Positions 1 through 8,742 of a DNA stretch of 42,967 nucleotides are shown here, piece after piece (position 1 is the first letter of the stretch; every line of letters starts with the position of its first letter). Source of the DNA: Verrucomicrobiota bacterium. Lineage in GTDB: Bacteria > Verrucomicrobiota > Verrucomicrobiia > Chthoniobacterales > Xiphinematobacteraceae. Where the stretch lies: contig JAHFTB010000021.1 of the NCBI GenBank assembly GCA_023269545.1, positions 1-42,967 of the forward strand. Reading direction: 5' to 3'. The position numbers were made by a program, and so were the translations under genes. Below the pieces are notes generated by a model, which was given only the letters and a program-made list of their open reading frames with translations, was not told the origin of the DNA and made no database searches.

Positions 1-345
1 GAGAAACTTTTCATAAAGACGCGTAAGTTCCTGAATCAGTGCCGGTTCATTGGGAAGACTAATATTATGAGTCGCCGTCATGAGGCCCTCATGAAATATC
101 CATACATTCTGATTATAGAGATGCAGCCCGATTTCCTGTTTTCCAAACAGGGAAAATAATAATCCGGCCTGCATTTTCTCCACAGATTCCTTCATTTGCT
201 GCCCCGCCAGTACACTTCGAAAATTTTCCCGCAAAATAACGTCCACACTACTTCCCAGCTTTGCAAAAAGCAGGATTGCATAAATGCCAATGCCTACGAT
301 GAGAATGAAAATAGGGAAAAGTCCCCAAAAGATTCGTCGTCTCAT
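1..345 (-). CDS. Sensor histidine kinase, N-terminal part (KinB-like), cut by window edge
   Basis: The frame is open from an ATG at 345 to the left edge, giving 115 residues with no stop; an in-frame TAA lies two codons upstream of the ATG. It begins MRRRIFWGLFPIFILIVGIG, so positive residues precede one membrane segment (about residues 5-27). A charged, probably periplasmic stretch follows. This is the usual start of a membrane-bound sensor kinase, but no HAMP, HisKA or ATPase domain lies inside the window. The call rests on the topology and on the sigma-54 response regulator encoded just upstream on the same strand (629-1954). Because that regulator is AlgB-like, a KinB-like kinase is the natural partner (inference). 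The 283-base gap to the regulator gene holds nothing I can identify. Confidence 0.6.
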   Translation of the reverse strand, partial: MRRRIFWGLFPIFILIVGIGIYAILLFAKLGSSVDVILRENFRSVLAGQQMKESVEKMQAGLLFSLFGKQEIGLHLYNQNVWIFHEGLMTATHNISLPNEPALIQELTRLYEKFL

Positions 346-628
346 TTCTTAGCTGTTACCACTTGCAGGCGACCAAGGGTATGTCCGCGGTTTTTCCGCT
401 CCATTTACACATATGTCATTCTTTAAGCTAGAGCCATGCCATGTTTCCTAGGATCTTCAACATATACTGTAAATCAATAACTTATAAATTATTGAGAGGA
501 GCCTCTTCCGGAAAAGCACCATGCGAAGATGCACGAAACAAGAATGGAACTCGTGCAAATTGCATGAAGAAGGATCCACCACATTTCCGGAATGAAAGCG
601 TTCCCGCTAGCAACCGTATTTCCAGGGA

Positions 629-1954
629 TTAATACCAGATCTTCTTCCTTTTTCGATAAAGAGTCGCAGGATCCACCTTCAAGATAGTCGCCGCTTCGTC
701 CAGGGTCTTAGTATTATCGATCAATAGTCGAATATGTTCGGCTTCAATTTGATCCAAGCTAAATTTTCCTCCCAGGCGAATTTCCGATGCTGGTTGGATA
801 GTTTCTATGAGATCCTCTTTTTCAATTTGATCAGAGTCGCTAAGAATGACAGCTCTTTCGATGACATTCCGTAATTCCCTTAAGTTGCCCGGCCATGCAT
901 AATTTTGCATTGCTTCCAAAGCTGCTGATGAAAAATTCCGAGCAGGCTTGCCAGCACGAGAAGCCAGAAAATGTAAATGCGAAAGCGCCAGTCGCTCAAT
1001 ATCACCGGAGCGTTCTCGAAGAGAGGGCAGTTTCACTGAGATCACATTTAATCGATAAAATAGGTCTTCGCGAAAGGTACCCTGTTGAATAGAAAGAGGA
1101 AGATTACGATGGGTGGCAGAAATAATCCTCACATCGGCCCGGCGTGACTTTGTTTCGCCAACTCGTTCATATTCCCGTTCTTGAAGAAGCCGTAATAATT
1201 TAGATTGGATCCCCAGAGGAAGTTCTCCGATTTCATCCAGGAAAAGCGTACCACCATCCGCTGCCTCCACCTTTCCCTTAGTATCCGTATGCGCACCAGT
1301 AAAGGATCCGCGAACGTGGCCAAATAGCTCGCTTTCTAATAATTCACGCGAAAGGCTGGGACAACTTATTGTAACAAAGGGTCCGGTCTGTCTCTTGCTA
1401 CGTCGATGCAGGGCTCTTGCTAATACGCTCTTTCCCGTCCCACTTTCTCCAAGCAACAATACGTTGACGTCACTTTCAGCCGCTTTAAACGCCAGATCCA
1501 GCGCCTTTTGCATTGCGGAAGATCGGGTATAAAGAGGGGTTTCTGATTCTTCGGAAGCCACACGAAGTTCCAGTTCAGCCACTTGGCGTTGAAGTTTTTT
1601 TGTGCGCTCAATATGTACCAACACTCGCCGCACCTGATCCGGGGTCATCGGCTTGGACAAATAATCAAATGCTCCGCGTCGCATGGCTTCCACAGCTGTT
1701 TCCACGGAGGCATAGGCCGTAATCATCACGACTGTGGTGCCTGGCGAAACTCGTAGAATTTCCTGCAGAAGATCCAAAGCACTCTCCTGGCTCAGCTTGA
1801 GATCCAGCAAAACGACATCAAAGTTTTCTGCCCTCAGCTGTTCCAGAGCTGACGCCCCTGCTGTCGCCAGATACGGTTCATGGCCCATGGACTCCAAAGC
1901 AACTTGAAGTGTCCGGCGAATATTTTTCTCGTCATCGACAATCAGAATACGCAC
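629..1954 (-). CDS. Sigma-54-dependent response regulator of the AlgB type
   Basis: The 441-residue protein has the full NtrC-family layout. A receiver domain spans residues 1-115 with acidic pair DD7-8, phospho-acceptor Asp51 and Lys101. An AAA+ sigma-54 activation domain follows, with Walker A GESGTGKS (169-176), sigma-54 loop GSFTGA (216-221, Ser replacing the usual Ala) and Walker B GGTLFLDEIGE (about 234-244). A Fis-type helix-turn-helix ends the protein (LDEAATILKVDPATLYRKRK). The C-terminus, with EAEHIRLLI followed by TLYRKRK, resembles Pseudomonas AlgB more than NtrC. It should bind DNA and activate RpoN promoters when phosphorylated by the kinase encoded just downstream (345-1). The start is GTG at 1954, without a clear ribosome-binding site. 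Family confidence is high; the regulon is unknown. Confidence 0.9.
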   Translation of the reverse strand: MRILIVDDEKNIRRTLQVALESMGHEPYLATAGASALEQLRAENFDVVLLDLKLSQESALDLLQEILRVSPGTTVVMITAYASVETAVEAMRRGAFDYLSKPMTPDQVRRVLVHIERTKKLQRQVAELELRVASEESETPLYTRSSAMQKALDLAFKAAESDVNVLLLGESGTGKSVLARALHRRSKRQTGPFVTISCPSLSRELLESELFGHVRGSFTGAHTDTKGKVEAADGGTLFLDEIGELPLGIQSKLLRLLQEREYERVGETKSRRADVRIISATHRNLPLSIQQGTFREDLFYRLNVISVKLPSLRERSGDIERLALSHLHFLASRAGKPARNFSSAALEAMQNYAWPGNLRELRNVIERAVILSDSDQIEKEDLIETIQPASEIRLGGKFSLDQIEAEHIRLLIDNTKTLDEAATILKVDPATLYRKRKKIWY

Positions 1955-2186
1955 AGAATAAATTTACGCCATAAGATGTTCCTTGCGTCTATATAAAAAG
2001 TAATCTGTGAAAATCCCAGTTCCTGGACAGGCACCCATAAAAAGAACTCCGCATGGCAAAAAATGGCATCCCCCTCGAACAGGTGATACATATTGACTGA
2101 TCTTATTAACGAATGCAGATTTACAAATTCAATGTCCCGAGCCGATGCTGTTTAATACGTCATCGGTTAAATATTCCCTAATTCCT

Positions 2187-3107
2187 TTAATAGGCAATCC
2201 CAAAAGCATGAATCATAGCTTCTAAGGCCCGCTTTTCAGATTCTTCCAAATTCTTTCTATTTAGTTGCAGGCAATCTTTTACACTCGTGCTTTTCTTCGA
2301 AGCTTCACTCGAAGCTTCCTGCATATTATTAGAATTCAGTTCTGTAAATAAACGTACGATAGTATCTTTCTTGAGTGAGACCTTGATTAGGTTAAATAGT
2401 TTATATTTTAAAGTGTTATCTATTTTTTCATTAAAATTTTCATTTTGCATATCCAAGGATCGCGTTTCTCGCTTAGTAATGGCATTGTTAATTAAAGAGT
2501 TTATTTTCCTTAAGAGAGTTATCACAAGCACCGCACCATACGAGATTGCAAAATATTCGGGAGTGAGAGTTGGCGCCATAGAAACTTCAAATAATGACAT
2601 AGCTCCCAACACAATTCCTCCGCTCCCAGCTATAAAAGTTATTGCACTCACCACGCCGAAACTATTTCCGAGTGTTCCAAAAATTGGATTTTTAATAAAG
2701 ACTCCTAGTGGACCAAAAATATTAGAGACCGTCCCAAAGAGAAAACCTGTAGTTGTACACAGCTTATAAGGTCGATCAGCATATGCCTTTTGCACTCTTT
2801 TTTTTGCAGCATCTTCTTTTGCATAGCTGCTAACAACCTCAGGCTGTTTAGTAGAGACAGGCGGTTTTTCAAATGACACATTAAATACAGAACCTCTCTG
2901 GTTCGCGAGTGGAATGGCAGAGATTGCTTTTGTGAAAGAAGTTCCCCCTGGATCACCAGAGGTCTCTGTCATTGCCACATTTTCTACATTCCCTTCGGAT
3001 TGTGCAGTGATATCTCCACCATCATGCGAATTTAAATCAATAGGGCTCTGAGGGCTGGAAGCTTTTTGGAAACCAGGAGGTTTCTCATTATGTAACCTGC
3101 GAACCAT
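2187..3107 (-). CDS. Unrecognised membrane-inserting protein, effector/Inc-like in layout
   Basis: I do not recognise this 306-residue protein. It has no N-terminal signal peptide. Residues 1 to about 100 are polar and low-complexity, rich in Ser, Pro, Glu and Asn. A long Gly/Phe/Ile-rich hydrophobic region (about 115-175) and a further hydrophobic stretch (about 180-205) follow. The C-terminal third is charged, probably helical, and rich in Lys, Glu and Asn. The start is uncertain: a GTG at 3128 is in frame, but the ATG at 3107 is preferred because the distance from Met to a conserved PxGF matches the upstream paralogue (M-P-D-K... and M-V-R-R..., both 13 residues to GF). A shared GSxFN motif also links the two. 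The layout resembles inclusion-membrane or translocator proteins of intracellular bacteria; this is inference from shape only. Confidence 0.6.
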   Translation of the reverse strand: MVRRLHNEKPPGFQKASSPQSPIDLNSHDGGDITAQSEGNVENVAMTETSGDPGGTSFTKAISAIPLANQRGSVFNVSFEKPPVSTKQPEVVSSYAKEDAAKKRVQKAYADRPYKLCTTTGFLFGTVSNIFGPLGVFIKNPIFGTLGNSFGVVSAITFIAGSGGIVLGAMSLFEVSMAPTLTPEYFAISYGAVLVITLLRKINSLINNAITKRETRSLDMQNENFNEKIDNTLKYKLFNLIKVSLKKDTIVRLFTELNSNNMQEASSEASKKSTSVKDCLQLNRKNLEESEKRALEAMIHAFGIAY

Positions 3108-3124
3108 TTTTTGCGGAAGAGGTT

Positions 3125-3656
3125 TCACAATAGCTCTAGGTCCTCAACAACATCCTGTGCAGATGGTATACAAGCACTTTGAGAAACCAGGTCCGAAGAC
3201 TCTCTTCCGACGTGTTCTTTATTTTCCTCTGCTTTCTTAGAATCAACACATGCATGGTATCCTAGTGCTACACTCGACAATAACTGTATTGGAGCCGCTA
3301 TCGCTCCCACGGCTGTTAGCCCATTGCTTGCCTGACCGATTGCAGCCAATATGTTACTCGCCAATGATACCCCCCCAACCACACTACCAACAGACAAGGC
3401 TGTTTCATGATTTGGGAGATTCTGCAACTGTTTTTCCTGAGTTGCCTCTGATGAAGAATCGGGAGCCTCTGATGCTTGTTGGCGCTGGAGTGTGCTTTCA
3501 TTTGTGTACGTGATATTTTGATTCTGAGCCGAAGGAGAAGATGAATGGGAACTGACTACTCTTGGAACTTGCGCACCTCTTTGCTTATTTTCGATATTGA
3601 AAAAGGAACCCTCAGGTAAATCCCGTTGGAATCTTCGGACCTATTTTATCTGGCAT
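3125..3656 (-). pseudogene. Frameshifted paralogue of the neighbouring membrane protein
   Basis: An ATG at 3656 opens MPDKIGPKIPTGFT and stops at TGA near 3612. A second frame, without any start codon, is open from about 3647 to the TGA at 3125-3127. It carries EGSFFNIENKQRG, a Ser/Gln-rich stretch, then a Gly/Ala/Leu-rich hydrophobic region and a charged tail (about 170 residues in all). Joining the frames near 3612-3640 gives one coherent protein. Its N-terminus aligns with the protein at 2187-3107: equal distance from Met to PxGF, and GSxFN followed by VVSS in both. This is either a real single-base frameshift or a sequencing error. A caller would see only a 100-residue TTG-start remnant (3427-3125). 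Function unknown. Confidence 0.6.
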
Positions 3657-3757
3657 GTTTCTCTGAAAAATTTAAATTACATCAATACCACGTATTGCAT
3701 CCACTAGGCAATCGACCCGTAGATCTGATATCCTCCGCCTGCTCAGGAAGCGTATGC

Positions 3758-5386
3758 TTAACTCTCCAGCTTAAGCATTTTGCAGGCAGTTTGGACGGCT
3801 TTTTGCCGGGCCTGCAGGACGATTTTTTGTCGATATTTTCTCTCTGTCTCCGAATCATTATCAGTAGGGAGAAGCACTGCCTTCCGCTCTTCTTCCAGTA
3901 CTACGCTCCACTGCTGTTTCAACAGTTGGAAAGCGCTGTGAAACAGTTCATCGGTTTTGGTTTCAGAGCGTGACTTCAGGTATTTCATTACCGTCTGATT
4001 GATTTGCAGAACGTTGTTCGAATCAGGCTCAAAGAGCACACCAAGTAAATATTCCACTGCATTCTGAGGATGAGATTTCAGCCATTTATCTTGGAGCTCT
4101 TTCAGTCGAACTTTTTCTGTTTCTGACCACTTCTCAATATTAGAGAGATTTTCTCGTTTCTCTGGCATAGATGATATACTATCGATTTCTTCCCTAAGCT
4201 TGTTCTTCTCCCGTTGCTTCTGGTTAAAGTTTTGAATGTCCCTTTGCAACTCCGCTTGTAATTTTTTTCCATCACGATGTTTTTTGACTGTCTTAAAGAG
4301 GGCGCGCCCTCCCCATATCGTCAGAGTCACTAAGAATATGATAGCTGGAACAACTCCAGCTGTGGCCGCACCACTTATCGAAATGCCAGCAATTAATAAA
4401 GCACCGGATACGAGTCCCCAAGTTCCTAAAACCCCGACAAAGCCGTAAATAGCGGCTAATACTTTTGAATTCCTTATTTGTTGCTTTAGGTGCTTTATTT
4501 TTAATCTATCTAAAGTTTTAAATAAATATTTTTCCTCCGCATCATTTGTCTGAATTAGATTTTTATTTTCCCCGATTACATTTTCAAGCCGAGTACGGAG
4601 CTTTAACCATTGCCATATATATAGGAAAAAACCGCCTACTCCTACAACAAATCCCAGGAACCCGCTGGCAACATTTAGCGCAATGGAGGAACTAAACGAA
4701 AGAAAAGCGATGATATTAGCGACTATGGATGCTATCGTTCGGTGAATATCCAACAGGTTGCGTGGTAAATTTATGCGCAGATTATGAATGGCTTTACGCA
4801 CGTAATGGTCCTTGACTTTACAAGAACAGGCTTCGTTGGGTGCGGAATCATTGCGGCTTACCGAAGCGGTTTCGGCGAGCTCGCAATTCTTACGAGGTGC
4901 CAAAGGGATTTCCTGCGGAATATTTTTGCTGCAACCGGAACAAGAAGTTTCCGGATTTTCTTTCTTAAATTTCTTCGCTCCGCGGTATCGCTTTATATAT
5001 CCCTTCATGTCAATTGAAGAACCGAGTATCACCCCTCCAATCCCCCCAACTATGTTCAATATCGCAACCGGAATATGAAGGCCCGGAACCATGCTCAATC
5101 CAATAGCAATTTCTCCTGTAGTGGGTCCTGCTATGTCCGATATTTTCATTATGAGATGCTCCACGGAAATGGACGGATGAGGGTGTTCTATGATTGTCGT
5201 GAAATGAGGAGAGAGCCCACTCTCAGGAGGATTCTTTAGTGTTCTGAGACAAGTGCGTTCCGACTGCACAGATGCGTCTGCAAAAGGATTGGAGGAAGAC
5301 TCCGAATTTTTCATGGAATGGATTTCACCGTATCCAGAGCTTTGTCCTCTTTTTAAAATTCCAGAGTCGATTTCAGCTATAGGCAT
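3758..5386 (-). CDS. Large unrecognised multi-membrane, coiled-coil protein
   Basis: The start is ATG at 5386, preceded by AGGAGA at an 8-base spacing, one of the clearest ribosome-binding sites in the window; a TTG at 5434 is also in frame but has no such support. The 542-residue product starts MPIAEIDSG and has no signal peptide. A Ser-rich polar N-terminal region of about 100 residues leads into a first Gly/Ile hydrophobic block (IVGGIGGVILGSSIDMKG). Then come a basic, Cys-containing stretch and two further long hydrophobic blocks (GFLGFVVGVGGFF; GALLIAGISISGAATAGVV). The last 200 residues are highly charged Lys/Glu/Gln coiled coil. The shape matches pore-forming translocators or inclusion-membrane proteins of type III secretors, but no sequence homology is recognised. 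It is the first gene of the unknown cluster running down to 2187. Confidence 0.65.
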   Translation of the reverse strand: MPIAEIDSGILKRGQSSGYGEIHSMKNSESSSNPFADASVQSERTCLRTLKNPPESGLSPHFTTIIEHPHPSISVEHLIMKISDIAGPTTGEIAIGLSMVPGLHIPVAILNIVGGIGGVILGSSIDMKGYIKRYRGAKKFKKENPETSCSGCSKNIPQEIPLAPRKNCELAETASVSRNDSAPNEACSCKVKDHYVRKAIHNLRINLPRNLLDIHRTIASIVANIIAFLSFSSSIALNVASGFLGFVVGVGGFFLYIWQWLKLRTRLENVIGENKNLIQTNDAEEKYLFKTLDRLKIKHLKQQIRNSKVLAAIYGFVGVLGTWGLVSGALLIAGISISGAATAGVVPAIIFLVTLTIWGGRALFKTVKKHRDGKKLQAELQRDIQNFNQKQREKNKLREEIDSISSMPEKRENLSNIEKWSETEKVRLKELQDKWLKSHPQNAVEYLLGVLFEPDSNNVLQINQTVMKYLKSRSETKTDELFHSAFQLLKQQWSVVLEEERKAVLLPTDNDSETERKYRQKIVLQARQKAVQTACKMLKLES

Positions 5387-5506
5387 AAAGCATATCTCCT
5401 GAACACCTTCAGTATCGCTTGAAAATGTCAGCAAATCAAAAAAACAATATACGTATATAACACCTACTCCTCGAGGGGAAAAAATACGCTACACAATAGG
5501 AATTTT

Positions 5507-5992
5507 CTACTCCCTTCGAAGGGCTTGTTGGACTTCAAACGAGTTGTTTATGATATCCAGGACACGTTGACCAGCCACCACTTTATCGCTGAAATAATCC
5601 AAATTACCGTCACGGCCGATAATAGCTATCCCGAATTGGTCAGACACACCATAGAGATTGGCTACTCGTGGCCCGTTAGAAACTAGGATATAAGGCACAT
5701 TGGACGGCACACGTCCCGCAGAATTTTGAGTAAAGGCTATGAATGCTAACATGCGACCGGCGCTGAGAGCTTGATAAGATCCTTGAATTTCCTGAAGCTG
5801 GCTGCGAAATGTGCGGTTTTCCACATCGGGAGCTATGATAAGGATTACGGAGCGCCCCCTGACGTTTTGCAGTGTGGAGGTATTGCCTTGGGCATTTTTC
5901 CAGGAAAATCCGGGGGCAGGTCGTACCACATCCGCATGGAGACCCATAGGAATCAGGAGAGCCAGCAATGTTGTTTTTAGGAAAAATTTCAC
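5507..5992 (-). CDS. Secreted thioredoxin-fold-like protein of unknown function
   Basis: The 161-residue protein has a classic Sec signal peptide: MKFFLKTTLLALLIPMGLHA, with cleavage likely after the Ala at residue 20. The mature part begins with PAPGFSWKNAQGNTSTLQ, then VRGRSVILIIAPD and FRSQLQEIQ. It ends with FGIAIIGRDGNLDYFSDKVV. This beta-alpha order and the IGRDG turn resemble peroxiredoxin/thioredoxin-like folds of the DUF4174 kind. No CxxC pair or other cysteine is present, so a redox role is doubtful. It is probably periplasmic. It sits upstream of the unknown cluster on the same strand, about 120 bases from the TTG at 5434; whether it is co-transcribed cannot be told. The fold call is an inference. 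Confidence 0.65.
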   Translation of the reverse strand: MKFFLKTTLLALLIPMGLHADVVRPAPGFSWKNAQGNTSTLQNVRGRSVILIIAPDVENRTFRSQLQEIQGSYQALSAGRMLAFIAFTQNSAGRVPSNVPYILVSNGPRVANLYGVSDQFGIAIIGRDGNLDYFSDKVVAGQRVLDIINNSFEVQQALRRE

Positions 5993-6102
5993 AGTCCGTT
6001 GAGTGCGCTTTTTATAGCAGAAAAAAATAAAATGAGCTGCCTTGTCGTTATTTTATCCCAGACTTTGTTCTAAAAAACTATCCGTATCTGCCCAGGAACT
6101 CA

Positions 6103-6663
6103 TCAGATTTTCATCAATTCAGTTTCCTTGGTTCCCACTTGTTTCTCTACCTGTTCGATAAAACGGTTGGTGAGTTTTTGAATCTCGTCTTCCGCTGAAT
6201 GGAGATCATCCTCCGTCAGCTTGCCCTCTTTTTCTAATTTCTTGGCAGTCTCCATTGCCTCACGACGACAACCGCGAATGCGCACACGGGACTCTTCGGC
6301 GATTTGCTTGACGGTCCGTGTCAGTTCTTTGCGTCGTTCTTCGGAAAGTTCCGGGATGGGAATACGAATCAATTTGCCGTCAACCGCTGGTGTAATACCG
6401 ATTCGGGACTCATTGATGGCGCGTTCAATATTTCTCACGGTAGCGGCATCAAAAGGTTGAATCAAAAGCAATCGAGGTTCCGGTGCGGTGATGAGCGCCA
6501 ACTGTTTGAGTTTCATGAGGGTCCCATAGGCATCCACATCGAGATTTTCCACCAGAGCGGGAGAGGCTTTTCCGGTGCGAATTGTGGCAAACTCATGAGA
6601 CATATAGCCAAGGGATTTTTCCATCCCTTCTTCGGCTGCAAATAGTGTTTCTTCCAGGTTCAT
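6103..6663 (-). CDS. frr: Ribosome recycling factor
   Basis: The 186-residue product is the full length expected for RRF, which splits post-termination ribosomes together with EF-G. Visible family features are the helical start with YMSHEFATIRTGKASP, the central segment LLIQPFDAATVRNIERAI with PIPELSEERRKELTR, and the conserved VRIRGCRREAM before the last long helix. It ends in a charged helix (ETELMKI). On the chromosome it follows pyrH, as in many bacteria, but here the two are separated by a 283-base gap filled with three copies of an 89-base repeat. Identification is secure. Confidence 0.97.
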   Translation of the reverse strand: MNLEETLFAAEEGMEKSLGYMSHEFATIRTGKASPALVENLDVDAYGTLMKLKQLALITAPEPRLLLIQPFDAATVRNIERAINESRIGITPAVDGKLIRIPIPELSEERRKELTRTVKQIAEESRVRIRGCRREAMETAKKLEKEGKLTEDDLHSAEDEIQKLTNRFIEQVEKQVGTKETELMKI

Positions 6664-6680
6664 AGCTAAATATTTTTATT

Positions 6681-6946
6681 CAATAACTGACGTTACGTAC
6701 TTTTAAGAGCTCTGGGAGCAAAAAAACATTTTAGCCTACAAGGTTTCTCTTTTTTGCGTCACCTCACTCAATAACTGACGTTACGTACTTTTAGGAGCTC
6801 TGGGAGCAAAAAAACCATTTTAGCCTACAAGGTTTCTCTTTTTTGCGTCACATCACTCAATAACTGACGTTACGCACTTTTAGGAGCTCTGGGAGCAAAA
6901 AAACCATTTTAGCCTACAAGGTTTCCCTTTTTTGCGTCACCTCACT
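6681..6946. repeat. Three tandem copies of an 89-bp intergenic element (family A)
   Basis: Units begin at 6681, 6769 and 6858, with periods of 88 and 89 bases, and end against the pyrH stop codon. Each unit starts CAATAACTGACGTTACG, has a core with GAGCTCTGGGAGCAAAAAAA and GCCTACAAGG, and ends TTTTTTGCGTCAC. The units differ by only a few bases. Single copies of the same element lie at 17612-17703 and, inverted, at 35724-35815. There are no spacers between units and no open frame of note. The array fills almost the whole pyrH-frr gap. Confidence 0.9.
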
Positions 6947-7683
6947 CAATAAGATTCGGAAACGAGAGTACCAATAGATTCTCCCATGACTGCTTTGTAG
7001 ATATTTCGGGTTTCGAACATATCAAAGACTATGATGGGAATACTATTGTCCATGCAAAGGCTAAAAGCGGTGGAATCCATTACGGCTAACCGACGCGAGA
7101 GTGCTTCTTGGTAAGTAATATTCGAAAAACGCTGAGCATGGGGGTGAGTGACGGGATCCGCATCATAGATACCATCCACCTTCGTCGCTTTCAAAATCAC
7201 TTGTGCTCCGATTTCGTTGGCACGCAGCGCCGCGGCTGTATCTGTGGAAAAATAGGGGTTTCCAGTACCGGCAACAAAAATAACAATTCGCCCCCGTTCC
7301 AGGTGACGCATGGCACGTCGAAGAATAAAGGGCTCAGCCACATTGTTCATTTCAATGGCAGTTTGGAGACGCACTGTGCAGCCCATCTCTTCCAAGCCAC
7401 TCATCAATGCCATGCCATTGATGACGGTGGCAAGCATGCCCATATAATCAGCGGTGACGCGATTCATACCTCGGTGACTGGCCGCCAGGCCACGCCAAAT
7501 ATTGCCTCCGCCCACCACGATGGCCACCTCTACTCCCAGATCTTGTACTTCTTTTACCTGACTGGCAATGTCCGTTACTATTTGCGGGGAAATGCTATCT
7601 TTACTTCCCCCTGCCCGGAGGGCTTCTCCGCTCAATTTAAGCACAACTCTACGATACTTGGGTGGGGCTGCCGTTCGACTCAT
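6946..7683 (-). CDS. pyrH: UMP kinase
   Basis: It catalyses UMP + ATP to UDP + ADP in pyrimidine synthesis and belongs to the amino-acid kinase family. Visible motifs are [10 protein letters not shown] (phosphate binding), [29 protein letters not shown] and the nucleotide-binding [17 protein letters not shown], then [10 protein letters not shown]. Starting at the ATG at 7683 gives 245 residues, the usual family length. A GTG at 7716 in the same frame would add eleven residues before the fold and is less likely. It lies in a minus-strand run adk-like, fmt, pyrH, frr. Its stop codon touches the 89-bp repeat array, which may affect 3' end formation. Confidence 0.96.
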   Translation of the reverse strand: MSRTAAPPKYRRVVLKLSGEALRAGGSKDSISPQIVTDIASQVKEVQDLGVEVAIVVGGGNIWRGLAASHRGMNRVTADYMGMLATVINGMALMSGLEEMGCTVRLQTAIEMNNVAEPFILRRAMRHLERGRIVIFVAGTGNPYFSTDTAAALRANEIGAQVILKATKVDGIYDADPVTHPHAQRFSNITYQEALSRRLAVMDSTAFSLCMDNSIPIIVFDMFETRNIYKAVMGESIGTLVSESY

Positions 7684-7752
7684 TGTAAGCCCATCATAAA
7701 AGCGGCATCGCGACACCTTGCAAAGGGAAATTTCTGAGTCACTGCTTTACAG

Positions 7753-8742
7753 TTAGCCCAATAGAGTTCCTTTACAAACAGAATGGCCCCTGGCAAATTC
7801 CGCGGCTGACATGCGCTTGCGTCCTTCTAATTGTACTTTACGGAGGAGCAAACTGCCATCCGAAGTTTGAACATCGATGCCGTGTTCGCTCACGGACAAA
7901 ATTTCTCCCGGAGTTCCCTGACTTTCGTTCTCCCTGGGCAGTGCTTCCAAAATGCGTAACCGCTGAGCGGAAACAGATTTTTCCCACCAGCAAAATGCTC
8001 CCGGCCATGGATGCATCGCGCGAATGCGGCGATCCAGAGCAGATGCCGATTCGTGCCAGTCAAGTAGGGCATCTTTTTTGGTGAGTTTGGGTGCGTACGT
8101 GACCAAGGTGGGATCTTGCGGAAGTCGCGGCACTTGTCCCTGCTCAAGAAGCTCCAAGGCTCGCATCAGAGCTTGTGGAGCAATTTGGGCTAGGCGATCA
8201 TGAAGTTCTCCACCAGTTTCCCGGCCGGCGATGGAAAGCTGTTCCTTTAATAAAATGTCGCCGCTATCCAGTCCTTCGTCCATGTACATGACTGTGATTC
8301 CTGTTTCGGAATCTCCCGACAACAGGGCGGCATGGATGGGAGAGGCACCCCGGTGCCGAGGGAGAAGAGAAGCGTGCAGATTCAGACAAGCAACCCTTGG
8401 AAGCTGGAGAATGGCGGCGGGCAAAATTTGACCATAGGCCATGACAATAATTAAATCAGGCTCTAATTTTAAAACAGACTCAAGGTCTTTTCGTAATTTT
8501 TCTGGTTGGAAAACTGGAATGCTTCTTTCCAAGGCCAATGTTTTTAGTAAGGACGGACGCACTGCAAGATTCCTTCCGGCAGGACGATCGGGCTGTGTGA
8601 CCACTGTCACTACTTCGTATTTTTCGGAATTGAGCAGGGCAGTCAGGGTAGGAATTCCGATTTCTCCCGTTCCCATGTATACAATTCTCACGCTTGAGGT
8701 GGCCTCGCCAATATCAAAGGGAAATGACTGCATCCTTTTCAC
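7753..8742 (-). CDS. fmt: Methionyl-tRNA formyltransferase
   Basis: It transfers a formyl group from 10-formyl-THF to initiator Met-tRNA. The 329-residue frame contains the N-terminal RIVYMGTGEIGIPTL, the catalytic stretch LNLHASLLPRHRGASPI (conserved Asn and His), and YMDEGLDSGDIL with the conserved Asp. The C-terminal OB-like tRNA-binding part includes LRIRAMHPWPGAF-like residues around 230-245. As drawn, the first 29 bases overlap the end of the adenylate kinase gene, suggesting translational coupling. Homologues usually begin at the RIV segment, so a GTG at 8691 is an alternative start. Identification is secure; the start is not. Confidence 0.95.
   Translation of the reverse strand: MKRMQSFPFDIGEATSSVRIVYMGTGEIGIPTLTALLNSEKYEVVTVVTQPDRPAGRNLAVRPSLLKTLALERSIPVFQPEKLRKDLESVLKLEPDLIIVMAYGQILPAAILQLPRVACLNLHASLLPRHRGASPIHAALLSGDSETGITVMYMDEGLDSGDILLKEQLSIAGRETGGELHDRLAQIAPQALMRALELLEQGQVPRLPQDPTLVTYAPKLTKKDALLDWHESASALDRRIRAMHPWPGAFCWWEKSVSAQRLRILEALPRENESQGTPGEILSVSEHGIDVQTSDGSLLLRKVQLEGRKRMSAAEFARGHSVCKGTLLG

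Noticed and set aside
441-632. 63-residue plus-strand frame between the kinase and regulator genes
   Set aside because: No recognisable content or ribosome-binding site; it sits antisense in a gap of the two-component locus.
2287-2769. 160-residue plus-strand frame opposite the unknown membrane protein
   Set aside because: It is a shadow of the minus-strand gene: its hydrophobic parts mirror the other strand, and the minus frame has paralogue support.
6681-6946. CRISPR array
   Set aside because: Units are 88-89 bases, contiguous and without unique spacers, and single copies occur elsewhere.
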